Shown here: positions 29,001-40,831 of the stretch, piece after piece | How the letters are laid out: each line of letters begins with the position of its first letter | Position numbering within the stretch: the stretch's first letter is position 1 | From: Salvelinus alpinus | Lineage: Eukaryota > Chordata > Actinopteri > Salmoniformes > Salmonidae | Direction: 5' to 3' | Assembly: GCF_045679555.1 (NCBI RefSeq) | Contig: NC_092092.1 | Location: 20,940,469-21,004,468 of the forward strand | DNA: 64,000 bases | Notes under the pieces: model-generated | What the model was told of the DNA's origin: nothing | Seen by the model: only the letters and a program-made list of their open reading frames with translations | The model's database searches: none | Program-made: the position numbers and the translations under genes

Positions 29001-29819
29001 CAAATATACTCTCAGTGTTCTTACTCAGCAAAAAGACACAATGCCAAATATACTCTCAGTGTTCCTACTCAGTGAACAGACACAATGCCAAATATACTCT
29101 CAGTGTTCTTACTCAGCGAAGACACAATGCCAAATATACTCTCAGTGTTCCTACTCAATATACTATGTGTTCTTACTCAGCGAAAAGACACAATGCCAAA
29201 TATACTCTCAATGTTCTTACTCAGAAAAAAGACAAAATGCCAAATATACTCTCATTGTTCCTACTCAGTGAACAGACACAATGCCAAATATACTCTCAGT
29301 GTTCCTACTCAGTGAACAGGCACAATGCCAAATATACTCTCAGTGTTCCTAAACAGCAAAAAGACACAATGCCAAATATACTCTCAGTGTTCTCACTCAG
29401 CAAAAGACACACTGACAAATATACTCTCAGTGTTCTTACTCAGCAAAAAGACACAATGCCAAATATACTCTCAGTGTTCTTACTCGACAAAAAGACACAA
29501 TGCCAAATATACTCTCAGTGTTCCTACTCAGTGAACAGACACAATGCCAAATATACTCTCAGTGTTCCTACTCAGTGAACAGACACAATACCAAATATAC
29601 TCTCAGTGTTCTTACTCAGCAAAAAGACACAATGCCAAATATACTCTCAGTGTTCCTACTCAGTGAACAGACACAATGCCAAATATACTCTCAGTGTTCC
29701 TACTCAGTGAACAGACACAATGCCAAATATACTCTCAGTGTTCTTACTCAGTGAACAGACACAATGCCAAATATACTCTCAGTGTTCTTACTCAGCAAAA
29801 AGACACAATGCCAAATATA

Positions 29820-31426
29820 CAGTGGGGAGAACAAGTATTTGATACACTGCCGATTTTGCAGGTTTTCCTACTTATAAAGCATGTAGAGGTCTGCAATTTT
29901 TATCATAGGTACACTTCAACTGTGAGAGACGGAATCTAAAACAAAAATCCAGAAAATCCCATTGTATGATTTTTAAGTAATTAATTTGCATTTTATTGCA
30001 TGACATAAGTATTTGATACATCAGAAAAGCAGAACTTAATATTTGGTACCGAAACCTTTGTTTGCAATTACAGAGATCATACGTTTCCTGTAGTTCTTGA
30101 CCAGGTTTGCACACACTGCAGCAGGGATTTTGGCCCACTCCTCCATACAGACCTTCTCCAGATCCCTCAGGTTTCGGGGCTGTCGCTGGGCAATACGGAC
30201 TTTCAGCTCCCTCCAAAGATTTTCTATTGGGGTCAGGTCTGGAGACTGGCTAGGCCACTCCAGGACCTTGAGATGCTTCTTACGGAGCCACTCCTTAGTT
30301 GCCCTGGCTGTGTGTTTCGAGTCGTTGACATGCTGGAAGACCCAGCCACGACCCATCTTCAATGCTCTTACTGAGGTAAGGAGGTTGTTGGCCAAGATCT
30401 CGCGATACATGGCCCCATCCATCCTCCCCTCAATACGGTGCAGTCGTCCTGTCCCCTTTGCAGAAAAGCATCCCCAAAGAATGATGTTTCCACCTCCATG
30501 CTTCACGGTTGGGATGGTGTTCTTGGGGTTGTACTCATCCTTTTTCTTCCTCCAAACACGGCGAGTGGAGTTTAGACCAAAAAGCTCTATTTTTGTCTCA
30601 TCAGACCACATGACCTTCTCCCATTCCTCCTCTGGATCTTCTAGATGGTCATTGGCAAACTTCAGACGGGCCTGGACATGCGCTGGCTTGAGCAGGGGGA
30701 CCTTACGTACGCTGCAGGATTTTAATCCATGACGGCGTAGTGTGTTACTAATGGTTTTCTTTGAGACTGTGGTCCCAGCTCTCTTCAGGTCATTGACCAG
30801 GTCCTGCCGTGTAGTTCTGGGCTGATCCTTCACCTTCCTCATGATCATTGATGCCCCACGAGGTGAGATCTTGCATGGAGCCCCAGACCGAGGGTGATTG
30901 ACCGTCATCTTGAACTTCTTCCATTTTCTAATAATTGCGACAACAGTTGTTGCCTTCTCACCAAGCTGCTTGCCTATTGTCCTGTAGCCCATCCCAGCCT
31001 TGTGCAGGTCTACAATTTTATCCCTGATGTCCTTACACAGCTCTCTGGCCTTGGCCATTGTGGAGAGGTTGGAGTCTGTTTGATTGAGTGTGTGGACAGG
31101 TGTCTTTTATACAGGTAACGAGTTCAAACAGGTGCAGTTAATACAGGTAATGAGTGGAGAACAGGAGGGCTTCTTAAAGAAAAACTGACAGGTCTGTGAG
31201 AGCCGGAATTCTTACTGGTTGGTAGGTGATCAAATACTTATGTCATGCAATAAAATGCAAATGAATTACTTAAAAATCATACAATGTGATTTTCTGGATT
31301 TTTGTTTTAGATTCCGCCTCTCACAGTTGAAGTGTACCTATGATAAAAATGACAGACCTCTACATGCTTTGTAAGTAGGAAAACCTGCAAAATCGGCAGT
31401 GTATCAAATACTTGTTCTCCCCACTG
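29820..31426 (-). mobile_element. Tc1-like element with long terminal repeats, copy A
   Basis: 1,607 bp, flanked by TA (29818-29819 and 31427-31428) inside the unit word AAATATACTC. The ends CAGTGGGGAGAACAAGTATT and its reverse complement are followed by nearly 200 bp of inverted similarity. One transposase ORF lies on the minus strand. The two arms differ at several places (for example CTGCAATTTT against CTGTCATTTT), and the same differences are found in copy B, so the two copies come from one insertion. Confidence 0.95.
30036..31058 (-). CDS. Full-length Tc1 transposase ORF (340 aa) with substituted catalytic Asp, copy A
   Basis: Uninterrupted ORF from ATG to TAA, equal in length to known Tc1/Sleeping Beauty transposases (340 aa). 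Residues 1-50 hold the first helix-turn-helix ([20 protein letters not shown]), about 65-115 the second with [16 protein letters not shown], followed by a basic stretch. The catalytic domain shows WSDETK (Asp153), [19 protein letters not shown] (glycine-rich box) and [11 protein letters not shown] (Glu279). At position 244, where the DD34E spacing requires the second Asp, the protein has Val ([10 protein letters not shown]). The Asn-Asp after it is kept but the spacing to Glu is two short. It is therefore likely unable to cut DNA, though it could still bind the terminal repeats. Confidence 0.9.
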   Translation of the reverse strand: MAKARELCKDIRDKIVDLHKAGMGYRTIGKQLGEKATTVVAIIRKWKKFKMTVNHPRSGAPCKISPRGASMIMRKVKDQPRTTRQDLVNDLKRAGTTVSKKTISNTLRRHGLKSCSVRKVPLLKPAHVQARLKFANDHLEDPEEEWEKVMWSDETKIELFGLNSTRRVWRKKKDEYNPKNTIPTVKHGGGNIILWGCFSAKGTGRLHRIEGRMDGAMYREILANNLLTSVRALKMGRGWVFQHVNDSKHTARATKEWLRKKHLKVLEWPSQSPDLTPIENLWRELKVRIAQRQPRNLRDLEKVCMEEWAKIPAAVCANLVKNYRKRMISVIANKGFGTKY

Positions 31427-34199
31427 TACTCTCAGTGTTCCCACTCAGTGAACAGACACAATGCCAAATATACTCTCAGTGTTCTTACTCAGCGAAGACA
31501 CAATGCCAAATATACTCTCAGTGTTCTTACTCAGCAAAAAGACACAATGCCAAATATACGCTCAGTGTTCCCACTCAGTGAACAGACACAATGCCAAATA
31601 TACTCTCAGTGGTCCTACTCAGTGAACAGACACAATGCCAAATATACTCTCAGTGTTCCTACTCAGTGAACAGACACAATGCCAAATATACTCTCATTGT
31701 TCTTACTCAGCGAAGACACAATGCCAAATATACTCAGTGTTCTCACTCAGCAAACAGACACAATGCCACAGATACTCTCAGTGTTCCTACTCATTGAACA
31801 GACACAATGCCAAAGATACTCTTAGTGTTCTTACTCAGTGAACAGACACAATGCCAAATATACTCTCAGTGTTCCTACTCAGTGAACAGACACAATGCCA
31901 AATATACTCTCAGTGTTCTTACTCAGTGAACAGACACAATTCCAAATATACTCTCAGTGTTCCTACTCAATATACTCTGTGTCCTTACTCAGTGAACAGA
32001 CACAATTCCAAATATACTCTCAGTGTTCTTACTCAGCAAAAAGACACAATGCCAAATATACTCTCAGTGTTCCCAGTCAGTGAACAGACACAATGGCAAA
32101 TATACTCTCAGTGTTCTTACTCAGCGAAGACACAATCCCAAATATACTCTCAGTGTTCTCACTCAGCAAAAAGACACAATGCCAAATATACTCTCAGTGT
32201 TCCTACTCATTGAACAGACACAATGCCAAAGATACTCTTAGTGTTCTTACTCAGTGAACAGACACAATGCCAAATATACTCTTAGTGTTCTTACTCAGTG
32301 AACAGACACAATGCCAAATATACTCTCAGTGTTCCCACTCAGTGAACAGACACAATGCCAAATATACTCTCAGTGTTCTTACTCAGTGAACAGACACAAT
32401 ACCAAATATACTCTCAGTGTTCTTACTCAGCAAAAAGACACAATGCCAAATATACTCTCAGTGTTCCCACTCAGTGAACAGACACAATGCCAAATATACT
32501 CTCAGTGTTCTTACTCAGCGAAGACACAATGCCAAATATACTCTCAGTGTTCTTTCTCAGCAAAAAGACACAATGCCAAATATACGCTCAGTGTTCCCAC
32601 TCAGTGAACAGACACAATGCCAAATATACTCTCAGTGGTCCTACTCAGTGAACAGACACAATGCCAAATATACTCTCAGTGTTCCTACTCAGTGAACAGA
32701 CACAATGCCAAATATACTCTCATTGTTCTTACTCAGCGAAGACACAATGCCAAATATACTCTCAGTGTTCTTTCTCAGCAAAAAGACACAATGCCAAATA
32801 TACGCTCAGTGTTCCCACTCAGTGAACAGACACAATGCCAAATATACTCTCAGTGGTCCTACTCAGTGAACAGACACAATGCCAAATATACTCTCAGTGT
32901 TCCTACTCAGTGAACAGACACAATGACAAATATACTCTCATTGTTCTTACTCAGCGAAGACACAATTCCAAATATACTCTCAGTGTTCCTACTCAATATA
33001 CTGTGTCCTTACTCAGTGAACAGACACAATTCCAAATATACTCTCAGTGTTCTTACTCAGCAAAAAGACACAATGCCAAATATACTCTCAGTGTTCCCAG
33101 TCAGTGAACAGACACAATGGCAAATATACTCTCAGTGTTCTTACTCAGCGAAGACACAATGCCAAATATACTCTCAGTGTTCTCACTCAGCAAAAAGACA
33201 CAATGCCAAATATACTCTCAGTATTCCTACTCATTGAACAGACACAATGCCAAAGATACTCTTAGTGTTCTTACTCAGTGAACAGACACAATGCCAAATA
33301 TACTCTCAGTGTTCCTACTCAGTGAACAGACACAATGCCAAATATACTCTCAGTGTTCCTACTCAGTGAACAGACACAATGCCAAATATACTCTCAGTGT
33401 TCTTACTCAGCAAAAAGACACAATGCCAAATATACTCTCAGTGTTCCTACTCAGTGAACAGACACAATGCCAAATATACTCTCAGTGTTCTTACTCAGCG
33501 AAGACACAATGCCAAATATACTCTCAGTGTTCCTACTCAATATACTATGTGTTCTTACTCAGCGAAAAGACACAATGCCAAATATACTCTCAATGTTCTT
33601 ACTCAGAAAAAAGACAAAATGCCAAATATACTCTCATTGTTCCTACTCAGTGAACAGACACAATGCCAAATATACTCTCAGTGTTCCTACTCAGTGAACA
33701 GGCACAATGCCAAATATACTCTCAGTGTTCCTAAACAGCAAAAAGACACAATGCCAAATATACTCTCAGTGTTCTCACTCAGCAAAAGACACACTGACAA
33801 ATATACTCTCAGTGTTCTTACTCAGCAAAAAGACACAATGCCAAATATACTCTCAGTGTTCTTACTCGACAAAAAGACACAATGCCAAATATACTCTGTG
33901 TTCCTACTCAGTGAACAGACACAATGCCAAATATACTCTCAGTGTTCCTACTCAGTGAACAGACACAATACCAAATATACTCTCAGTGTTCTTACTCAGC
34001 AAAAAGACACAATGCCAAATATACTCTCAGTGTTCCTACTCAGTGAACAGACACAATGCCAAATATACTCTCAGTGTTCCTACTCAGTGAACAGACACAA
34101 TGCCAAATATACTCTCAGTGTTCTTACTCAGTGAACAGACACAATGCCAAATATACTCTCAGTGTTCTTACTCAGCAAAAAGACACAATGCCAAATATA

Positions 34200-35806
34200 C
34201 AGTGGGGAGAACAAGTATTTGATACACTGCCGATTTTGCAGGTTTTCCTACTTATAAAGCATGTAGAGGTCTGCAATTTTTATCATAGGTACACTTCAAC
34301 TGTGAGAGACGGAATCTAAAACAAAAATCCAGAAAATCACATTGTATGATTTTTAAGTAATTAATTTGCATTTTATTGCATGACATAAGTATTTGATACA
34401 TCAGAAAAGCAGAACTTAATATTTGGTACCGAAACCTTTGTTTGCAATTACAGAGATCATACGTTTCCTGTAGTTCTTGACCAGGTTTGCACACACTGCA
34501 GCAGGGATTTTGGCCCACTCCTCCATACAGACCTTCTCCAGATCCCTCAGGTTTCGGGGCTGTCGCTGGGCAATACGGACTTTCAGCTCCCTCCAAAGAT
34601 TTTCTATTGGGGTCAGGTCTGGAGACTGGCTAGGCCACTCCAGGACCTTGAGATGCTTCTTACGGAGCCACTCCTTAGTTGCCCTGGCTGTGTGTTTCGA
34701 GTCGTTGACATGCTGGAAGACCCAGCCACGACCCATCTTCAATGCTCTTACTGAGGTAAGGAGGTTGTTGGCCAAGATCTCGCGATACATGGCCCCATCC
34801 ATCCTCCCCTCAATACGGTGCAGTCGTCCTGTCCCCTTTGCAGAAAAGCATCCCCAAAGAATGATGTTTCCACCTCCATGCTTCACGGTTGGGATGGTGT
34901 TCTTGGGGTTGTACTCATCCTTTTTCTTCCTCCAAACACGGCGAGTGGAGTTTAGACCAAAAAGCTCTATTTTTGTCTCATCAGACCACATGACCTTCTC
35001 CCATTCCTCCTCTGGATCTTCTAGATGGTCATTGGCAAACTTCAGACGGGCCTGGACATGCGCTGGCTTGAGCAGGGGGACCTTACGTACGCTGCAGGAT
35101 TTTAATCCATGACGGCGTAGTGTGTTACTAATGGTTTTCTTTGAGACTGTGGTCCCAGCTCTCTTCAGGTCATTGACCAGGTCCTGCCGTGTAGTTCTGG
35201 GCTGATCCTTCACCTTCCTCATGATCATTGATGCCCCACGAGGTGAGATCTTGCATGGAGCCCCAGACCGAGGGTGATTGACCGTCATCTTGAACTTCTT
35301 CCATTTTCTAATAATTGCGACAACAGTTGTTGCCTTCTCACCAAGCTGCTTGCCTATTGTCCTGTAGCCCATCCCAGCCTTGTGCAGGTCTACAATTTTA
35401 TCCCTGATGTCCTTACACAGCTCTCTGGTCTTGGCCATTGTGGAGAGGTTGGAGTCTGTTTGATTGAGTGTGTGGACAGGTGTCTTTTATACAGGTAACG
35501 AGTTCAAACAGGTGCAGTTAATACAGGTAATGAGTGGAGAACAGGAGGGCTTCTTAAAGAAAAACTGACAGGTCTGTGAGAGCCGGAATTCTTACTGGTT
35601 GGTAGGTGATCAAATACTTATGTCATGCAATAAAATGCAAATGAATTACTTAAAAATCATACAATGTGATTTTCTGGATTTTTGTTTTAGATTCCGCCTC
35701 TCACAGTTGAAGTGTACCTATGATAAAAATGACAGACCTCTACATGCTTTGTAAGTAGGAAAACCTGCAAAATCGGCAGTGTATCAAATACTTGTTCTCC
35801 CCACTG
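34200..35806 (-). mobile_element. Tc1-like element with long terminal repeats, copy B
   Basis: Same size (1,607 bp), target word, TA flanks (34198-34199, 35807-35808) and arm-specific differences as copy A. Line-by-line comparison showed only two base differences: 29959 C against 34339 A, and the base that changes transposase residue 4. It was duplicated with the surrounding array. Confidence 0.95.
34416..35438 (-). CDS. Full-length Tc1 transposase ORF (340 aa) with substituted catalytic Asp, copy B
   Basis: Identical to the copy A protein except for residue 4 (MAKT instead of MAKA). It keeps the same helix-turn-helix segments, Asp153, Glu279 and the same Val244 in place of the second catalytic Asp. 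The shared mutation predates the duplication. Both ORFs are antisense to nothing known and parallel to prkce, so they would be present in the prkce pre-mRNA as sense sequence within the intron. Confidence 0.9.
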   Translation of the reverse strand: MAKTRELCKDIRDKIVDLHKAGMGYRTIGKQLGEKATTVVAIIRKWKKFKMTVNHPRSGAPCKISPRGASMIMRKVKDQPRTTRQDLVNDLKRAGTTVSKKTISNTLRRHGLKSCSVRKVPLLKPAHVQARLKFANDHLEDPEEEWEKVMWSDETKIELFGLNSTRRVWRKKKDEYNPKNTIPTVKHGGGNIILWGCFSAKGTGRLHRIEGRMDGAMYREILANNLLTSVRALKMGRGWVFQHVNDSKHTARATKEWLRKKHLKVLEWPSQSPDLTPIENLWRELKVRIAQRQPRNLRDLEKVCMEEWAKIPAAVCANLVKNYRKRMISVIANKGFGTKY

Positions 35807-35808
35807 TA

Positions 35809-37440
35809 CTCTCAGTGTTCCCACTCAGTGAACAGACACAATGCCAAATATACTCTCAGTGTTCTTACTCAGCGAAGACACAATGCCAAATATACTCTCA
35901 GTGTTCTTTCTCAGCAAAAAGACACAATGCCAAATATACGCTCAGTGTTCCCACTCAGTGAACAGACACAATGCCAAATATACTCTCAGTGGTCCTACTC
36001 AGTGAACAGACACAATGCCAAATATACTCTCAGTGTTCCTACTCAGTGAACAGACACAATGCCAAATATACTCTCATTGTTCTTACTCAGCGAAGACACA
36101 ATGCCAAATATACTCTCAGTGTTCTTTCTCAGCAAAAAGACACAATGCCAAATATACGCTCAGTGTTCCCACTCAGTGAACAGACACAATGCCAAATATA
36201 CTCTCAGTGGTCCTACTCAGTGAACAGACACAATGCCAAATATACTCTCAGTGTTCCTACTCAGTGAACAGACACAATGCCAAATATACTCTCATTGTTC
36301 TTACTCAGCGAAGACACAATTCCAAATATACTCTCAGTGTTCCTACTCAATATACTGTGTCCTTACTCAGTGAACAGACACAATTCCAAATATACTCTCA
36401 GTGTTCTTACTCAGCAAAAAGACACAATGCCAAATATACTCTCAGTGTTCCCAGTCAGTGAACAGACACAATGGCAAATATACTCTCAGTGTTCTTACTC
36501 AGCGAAGACACAATGCCAAATATACTCTCAGTGTTCTCACTCAGCAAAAAGACACAATGCCAAATATACTCTCAGTATTCCTACTCATTGAACAGACACA
36601 ATGCCAAAGATACTCTTAGTGTTCTTACTCAGTGAACAGACACAATGCCAAATATACTCTCAGTGTTCCTACTCAGTGAACAGACACAATGCCAAATATA
36701 CTCTCAGTGTTCCTACTCAGTGAACAGACACAATGCCAAATATACTCTCAGTGTTCTTACTCAGCAAAAAGACACAATGCCAAATATACTCTCAGTGTTC
36801 CTACTCAGTGAACAGACACAATGCCAAATATACTCTCAGTGTTCTTACTCAGCGAAGACACAATGCCAAATATACTCTCAGTGTTCCTACTCAATATACT
36901 ATGTGTTCTTACTCAGCGAAAAGACACAATGCCAAATATACTCTCAATGTTCTTACTCAGAAAAAAGACAAAATGCCAAATATACTCTCATTGTTCCTAC
37001 TCAGTGAACAGACACAATGCCAAATATACTCTCAGTGTTCCTACTCAGTGAACAGGCACAATGCCAAATATACTCTCAGTGTTCCTAAACAGCAAAAAGA
37101 CACAATGCCAAATATACTCTCAGTGTTCTCACTCAGCAAAAGACACACTGACAAATATACTCTCAGTGTTCTTACTCAGCAAAAAGACACAATGCCAAAT
37201 ATACTCTCAGTGTTCTTACTCGACAAAAAGACACAATGCCAAATATACTCTCAGTGTTCCTACTCAGTGAACAGACACAATGCCAAATATACTCTCAGTG
37301 TTCCTACTCAGTGAACAGACACAATACCAAATATACTCTCAGTGTTCTTACTCAGCAAAAAGACACAATGCCAAATATACTCTCAGTGTTCCTACTCAGT
37401 GAACAGACACAATGCCAAATATACTCTCAGTGTTCCTACT
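35809..37440. repeat. Higher-order repeat, partial copy C without Tc1
   Basis: The unit order follows copy A from 28073 (offset 7,736), so the first 1,026 bp of the block are missing. Agreement continues to about 37440, then units diverge about 115 bp before the place where the transposon would be. No Tc1 is present. Confidence 0.75.
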
Positions 37441-38821
37441 CAGCGAAGACACAATGCCAAATATACTCTCAGTGTTCCTACTCAGTGAACAGACACAATA
37501 CCAAATATACTCTCAGTGTTCTTACTCAGCAAAAAGACACAATGCCAAATATACTCTCAGTGTTCCTACTCAGTGAACAGACACAATGCCAAATATACTC
37601 TCAGTGTTCCTACTCAGCGAAGACACAATGCCAAATATACTCTCAGTGTTCTTACTCAGCAAAAAGACACAATGCCAAATATACTCTCAGTGTTCCTACT
37701 CATTGAACAGACACAATGCCAAAGATACTCTTAGTGTTCTTACTCAGTGAACAGACACAATGCCAAATATACTCTCAGTGTTCCTACTCATTGAACAGAT
37801 ACACTCAGTGAACATACACAATGCCAAATATACTCTCAGTGTTCTTACTCAGCCAAAAGACACAATGCCAAATATACTCTCAGTGTTCCTACTCAGTGAA
37901 CCGACACAATGCCAAATATACTCTCAGGGTTCCTACTCAGTGAACTGACACAATGCCAAAGGACTTTCCCAGTATGGAGGCCAAGAGCACTATGAGGTGC
38001 TATCTGCACTATGGAGGCTACTCTTGGCTCACACGTACAGTATGCGCACAAACACACACACACTGTTCCACAGACACAGAGTCGTGTGTCTCGCCATCGC
38101 TCCTCTCCTTTATCGAGGGCAGTGAGCGAGAGATGGAGGGTGCTGTTGGAAATGGCAGGAGGGGAGGAACAGGAGAAGATAAGAGGTCTCTGATGAAAGA
38201 TGCCAGGGAGTGGCATGAAACCAGTCAGGTCAGGGTTTGATGGTTGATTGCTGAAAATATGTCAACATCTTTTAACAGATGCCATTCAGCCCAAGGTGTT
38301 TTCACAAAACAGCCTCCCCGACCTGGGAGTGTGTGTGTGTGAGTGTGAGGCCGTTACACAACTGTTCTGTTTCAGAGAGACCTAAAAGGGACACATCAAC
38401 AATCTGCATGATTCTCCTTGGGAGTGAAGTGGTAGGTTTAGGTGGGTTCATTCATCCTTATAAAACATTGATTAGTGCAGGTAATATTACTATAGAGCAG
38501 TGTTACAATTATTTGTAAGGGGGCCACTTTGGCTTGATACAATCATTCATAGGGTCGTACAGATCTTGAATTTGTTGTACTTTTTCTTCCAATATGATCA
38601 ATTATCAATTGAGAGCAAATTCAGAGCAGTAGAGCATATGCAATTGATTTGATGTACAGCACACCACAAATATATACACACACATCAAATAGGCTACATC
38701 ACATGTATAAGACCCATATTAAGGGTTACCTCAGTAGTTGGATGAGTGAAAATGTCCCTTCTGCACCTTGACTGAATTCATTCTAAATGTATAGTCTGTT
38801 GTTGCTATCCTTGTGAGGCAA

Positions 38822-39772
38822 TTAAGATGAGCATTGGGCAGTCTGTTTCTCTGTTTTTGTTTCACAATGTTCATTGTTGAGTCCCTTCTCCTTCCCTCGC
38901 ATGTTTGTGGCGCCGTCAGTGCACACAGATGCCAGATTTGACCAGTCAATATTATTATCAGCAAATAATGGAACAAGGTCTTTCAGAATATCCTCTCCTC
39001 GTGTTTGTCCTTGAAGGGGCAGTAAACATAAAAGTTCCTCTCTGAACGACTCGTTTTGAGGGAAACGGACCCAAACACATAATCGGGCAATGTCTCTTAC
39101 GTCAGTGCTTTCGTCAAGCGCAATACTAAAACACGGCGCCACGGGTATGTCAGTAATCAGTTGCTTACCGATGTCCTCGCCAATGTATTTTATGCCTCTT
39201 GTTATGGTCGAGTCTGAGAGTTGCAGTCCCTTAATTTGCTTTAAAATAGCTTCCTTGTTTGTGAAATTAGCATACACTATTTCGGCTGAGGCCCAAAACT
39301 TTTTGGGACAATATCCGCGTCTGTGAAGGCCTTCTTGTTTCTCGCCAGTATCCAAGCAATCTGTTGCCGCTGTCGTTTTCTCTGCAACTGTGCTAGATCT
39401 GTCCATAATTTGTTGTTGTCCTTTGAGTTGCGCTATTTTGTTGTTTCTGAGGTTGCTTTGTGGCGGATATGTTTTGTCAAAGTGGGCATGGTGCGACTGG
39501 AAATGTTGCTCTAAATTTGCTCGTTTAAAACAATTGACTGCCTTCTGTACTGGCAAATAAGACAAAGTGAGCTAGTCCCATTATGCAGTACAAAAAATAC
39601 TTGTATGTCAATTTCTCTTGGAACCTTCGGTGTGCTTCTTGAATCGACCGTATCCTTCTCTTAGCCACCGGAGCCACGCTATTTTGGCCTTTCTGTTAGC
39701 TACGTTAGCTAGCTGCATTTCCCCGCTGCCATCTTCCTGATTTTCCTGGTTCTCCGGTGGTTGTTTGTTCAT
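38822..39772 (-). pseudogene. hAT transposase fragment (ZBED/GTF2IRD2-like)
   Basis: From an ATG complement at 39770-39772 the minus strand shows a BED-type zinc finger region (VLHNGTSSLCLICQYRR near 39590, then EQHFQSHHAHFDKTYPP). It continues through ASAEIVYANFTNKEAILKQIKGLQLSD and PCFSIALDESTDVRDIARLC, the segment with the first catalytic Asp of hAT transposases, to GEDILKDLVPLF and ASVCTDGATNMRG. It resembles the hAT lineage that gave rise to ZBED5 and GTF2IRD2 proteins. A frameshift near 39560 separates the finger from the rest, and the C-terminal half with the dimerisation domain is missing. Confidence 0.75.
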
Positions 39773-40831
39773 AGCTGTCACGTTGTTCTCCAGCTCTTCC
39801 CCCTCATTTTCATTGTCAATAGATTTACGTTTCTACGTTTCAAGATTAGCTAGTAGCAAACTGATGTCGGTCGCTGTAGCTGAGCAGTTGCGTACTATTT
39901 TGGCAAACGTTCTATTGCGGCCTTTCTGTTCAACAGCTGCGCTATACTGCCATCTATCTGCCGTCCACGGAACAATATATTTATTCAATGTAGTGATTCA
40001 GGCATGCATTAAACACTTTGAATTGAAATTGTATCATTGTTATGTATTATGAATGGAAAATAGGAAAATCACAGCGAGCCGCAAATTAAGGGCTCATGAG
40101 GCCCAATGTGCTATGTATGAATATGGCAACTCAACTATGCTGTGACAATCGGGGTTGATGTAATAACATCTGGTATCTAGCGTACATTGCAAGAATTCAA
40201 AAAGTGTTTGAATACATGCATGCACTCTTACAAGCCCCACGTTTTGTGCTAAGCCCTCATGTTCCAAAGATGTTCCAGGCGTTTCCATCAGGACATCTCC
40301 CCCCTCTCTCAACCCTCTCTCTCTGCCCGAATCCCTATGTCTTTCCATATCTGTCAGCCCACCCTCTCTTTCCACCCACAAGGTCACGTCGCCTCATCTG
40401 TGTAATTACTTTGTTGATATTTTACAAATGTTCCATCCCGAGAATATATCACTTTTCTCCCGGGCAACCAGGTACTTCCTGCCAAAACCGGATGTGTCAT
40501 TCAAAAGCATTATAAAGCATATAAATAGCCCTATGTCTGGATTTGATTAGAGCTTTGATCAAAAAGTATATCCTGAGCCTGAGCCATACATTAAATACAC
40601 TTTATGAGCCCTACATTAAAGACATTTAATGAGCCCAAGCCCAAAACAGTCCAAATGATTGTGCCATTATCCAATATATATAAGACATAGGCTACTACAC
40701 ATTACCCACGACAGAAAAACATAAAAGCCCATAGATGTAGATAGCTATTTGCTCTCTTGGGTAAATAAATGAAACTATCTCCAGTAGGCTAATCTTTTTG
40801 AGTGTGAACTGTATCACTGCACTGTATTTTA

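Larger units (their letters stand above)
27047..31428. repeat. Higher-order repeat, copy A (minisatellite plus Tc1)
   Basis: This 4,382-bp block of unit variants in a fixed order, followed by a Tc1 element, matches the block 31429-35808 almost base for base. Diagnostic points such as the ATACGCTC unit, the AATCCCAAAT unit and the CCTACTCAATATACTCTGTG junction occur in the same order. Confidence 0.85.
31429..35808. repeat. Higher-order repeat, copy B (minisatellite plus Tc1)
   Basis: Second copy of the 4.38-kb block, offset 4,382 bp in the array and 4,380 bp after a 2-base loss near 33897. Few substitutions separate it from copy A (for example 32401 ATACC against ATGCC, and 32931 ATGAC against ATGCC). 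Confidence 0.85.
26268..37955 (+). repeat. 44-bp minisatellite array (about 8.5 kb of units) interrupted by two Tc1 elements
   Basis: The basic unit is AATGCCAAATATACTCTCAG plus TGTTCCTACTCAGTGAACAGACAC (44 bp). Two main variants exist: CAGCAAAAAGACAC (43 bp) and CAGCGAAGACAC (41 bp); point variants include GTTCTT, GTTCCC, ATACGCTC and AATTCC. Roughly 190 units are present besides the two 1.6-kb insertions. The frequent in-frame readings (such as CQIYSQCSYS) follow from the period and are not genes. The array begins about 260 bp from the prkce catalytic-loop exon, inside the big intron. Confidence 0.95.

Noticed and set aside
26991..29754. Many overlapping ORFs of the type MPNILSVFLLSEQTQCQIYS
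   Set aside because: They are readings of the 44-bp minisatellite in successive frames, inside a spliced intron, with no codon bias or start context.
30097..30732. 211-aa plus-strand ORF in the Tc1 element (also at 34477-35112)
   Set aside because: It is the antisense shadow of the transposase gene.
26268..37955. Regular repeats of 41-44 bp that could look like a CRISPR array
   Set aside because: There are no unique spacers; the entire unit is repeated, variants are shared between units, there are no cas genes, and the context is a vertebrate intron.
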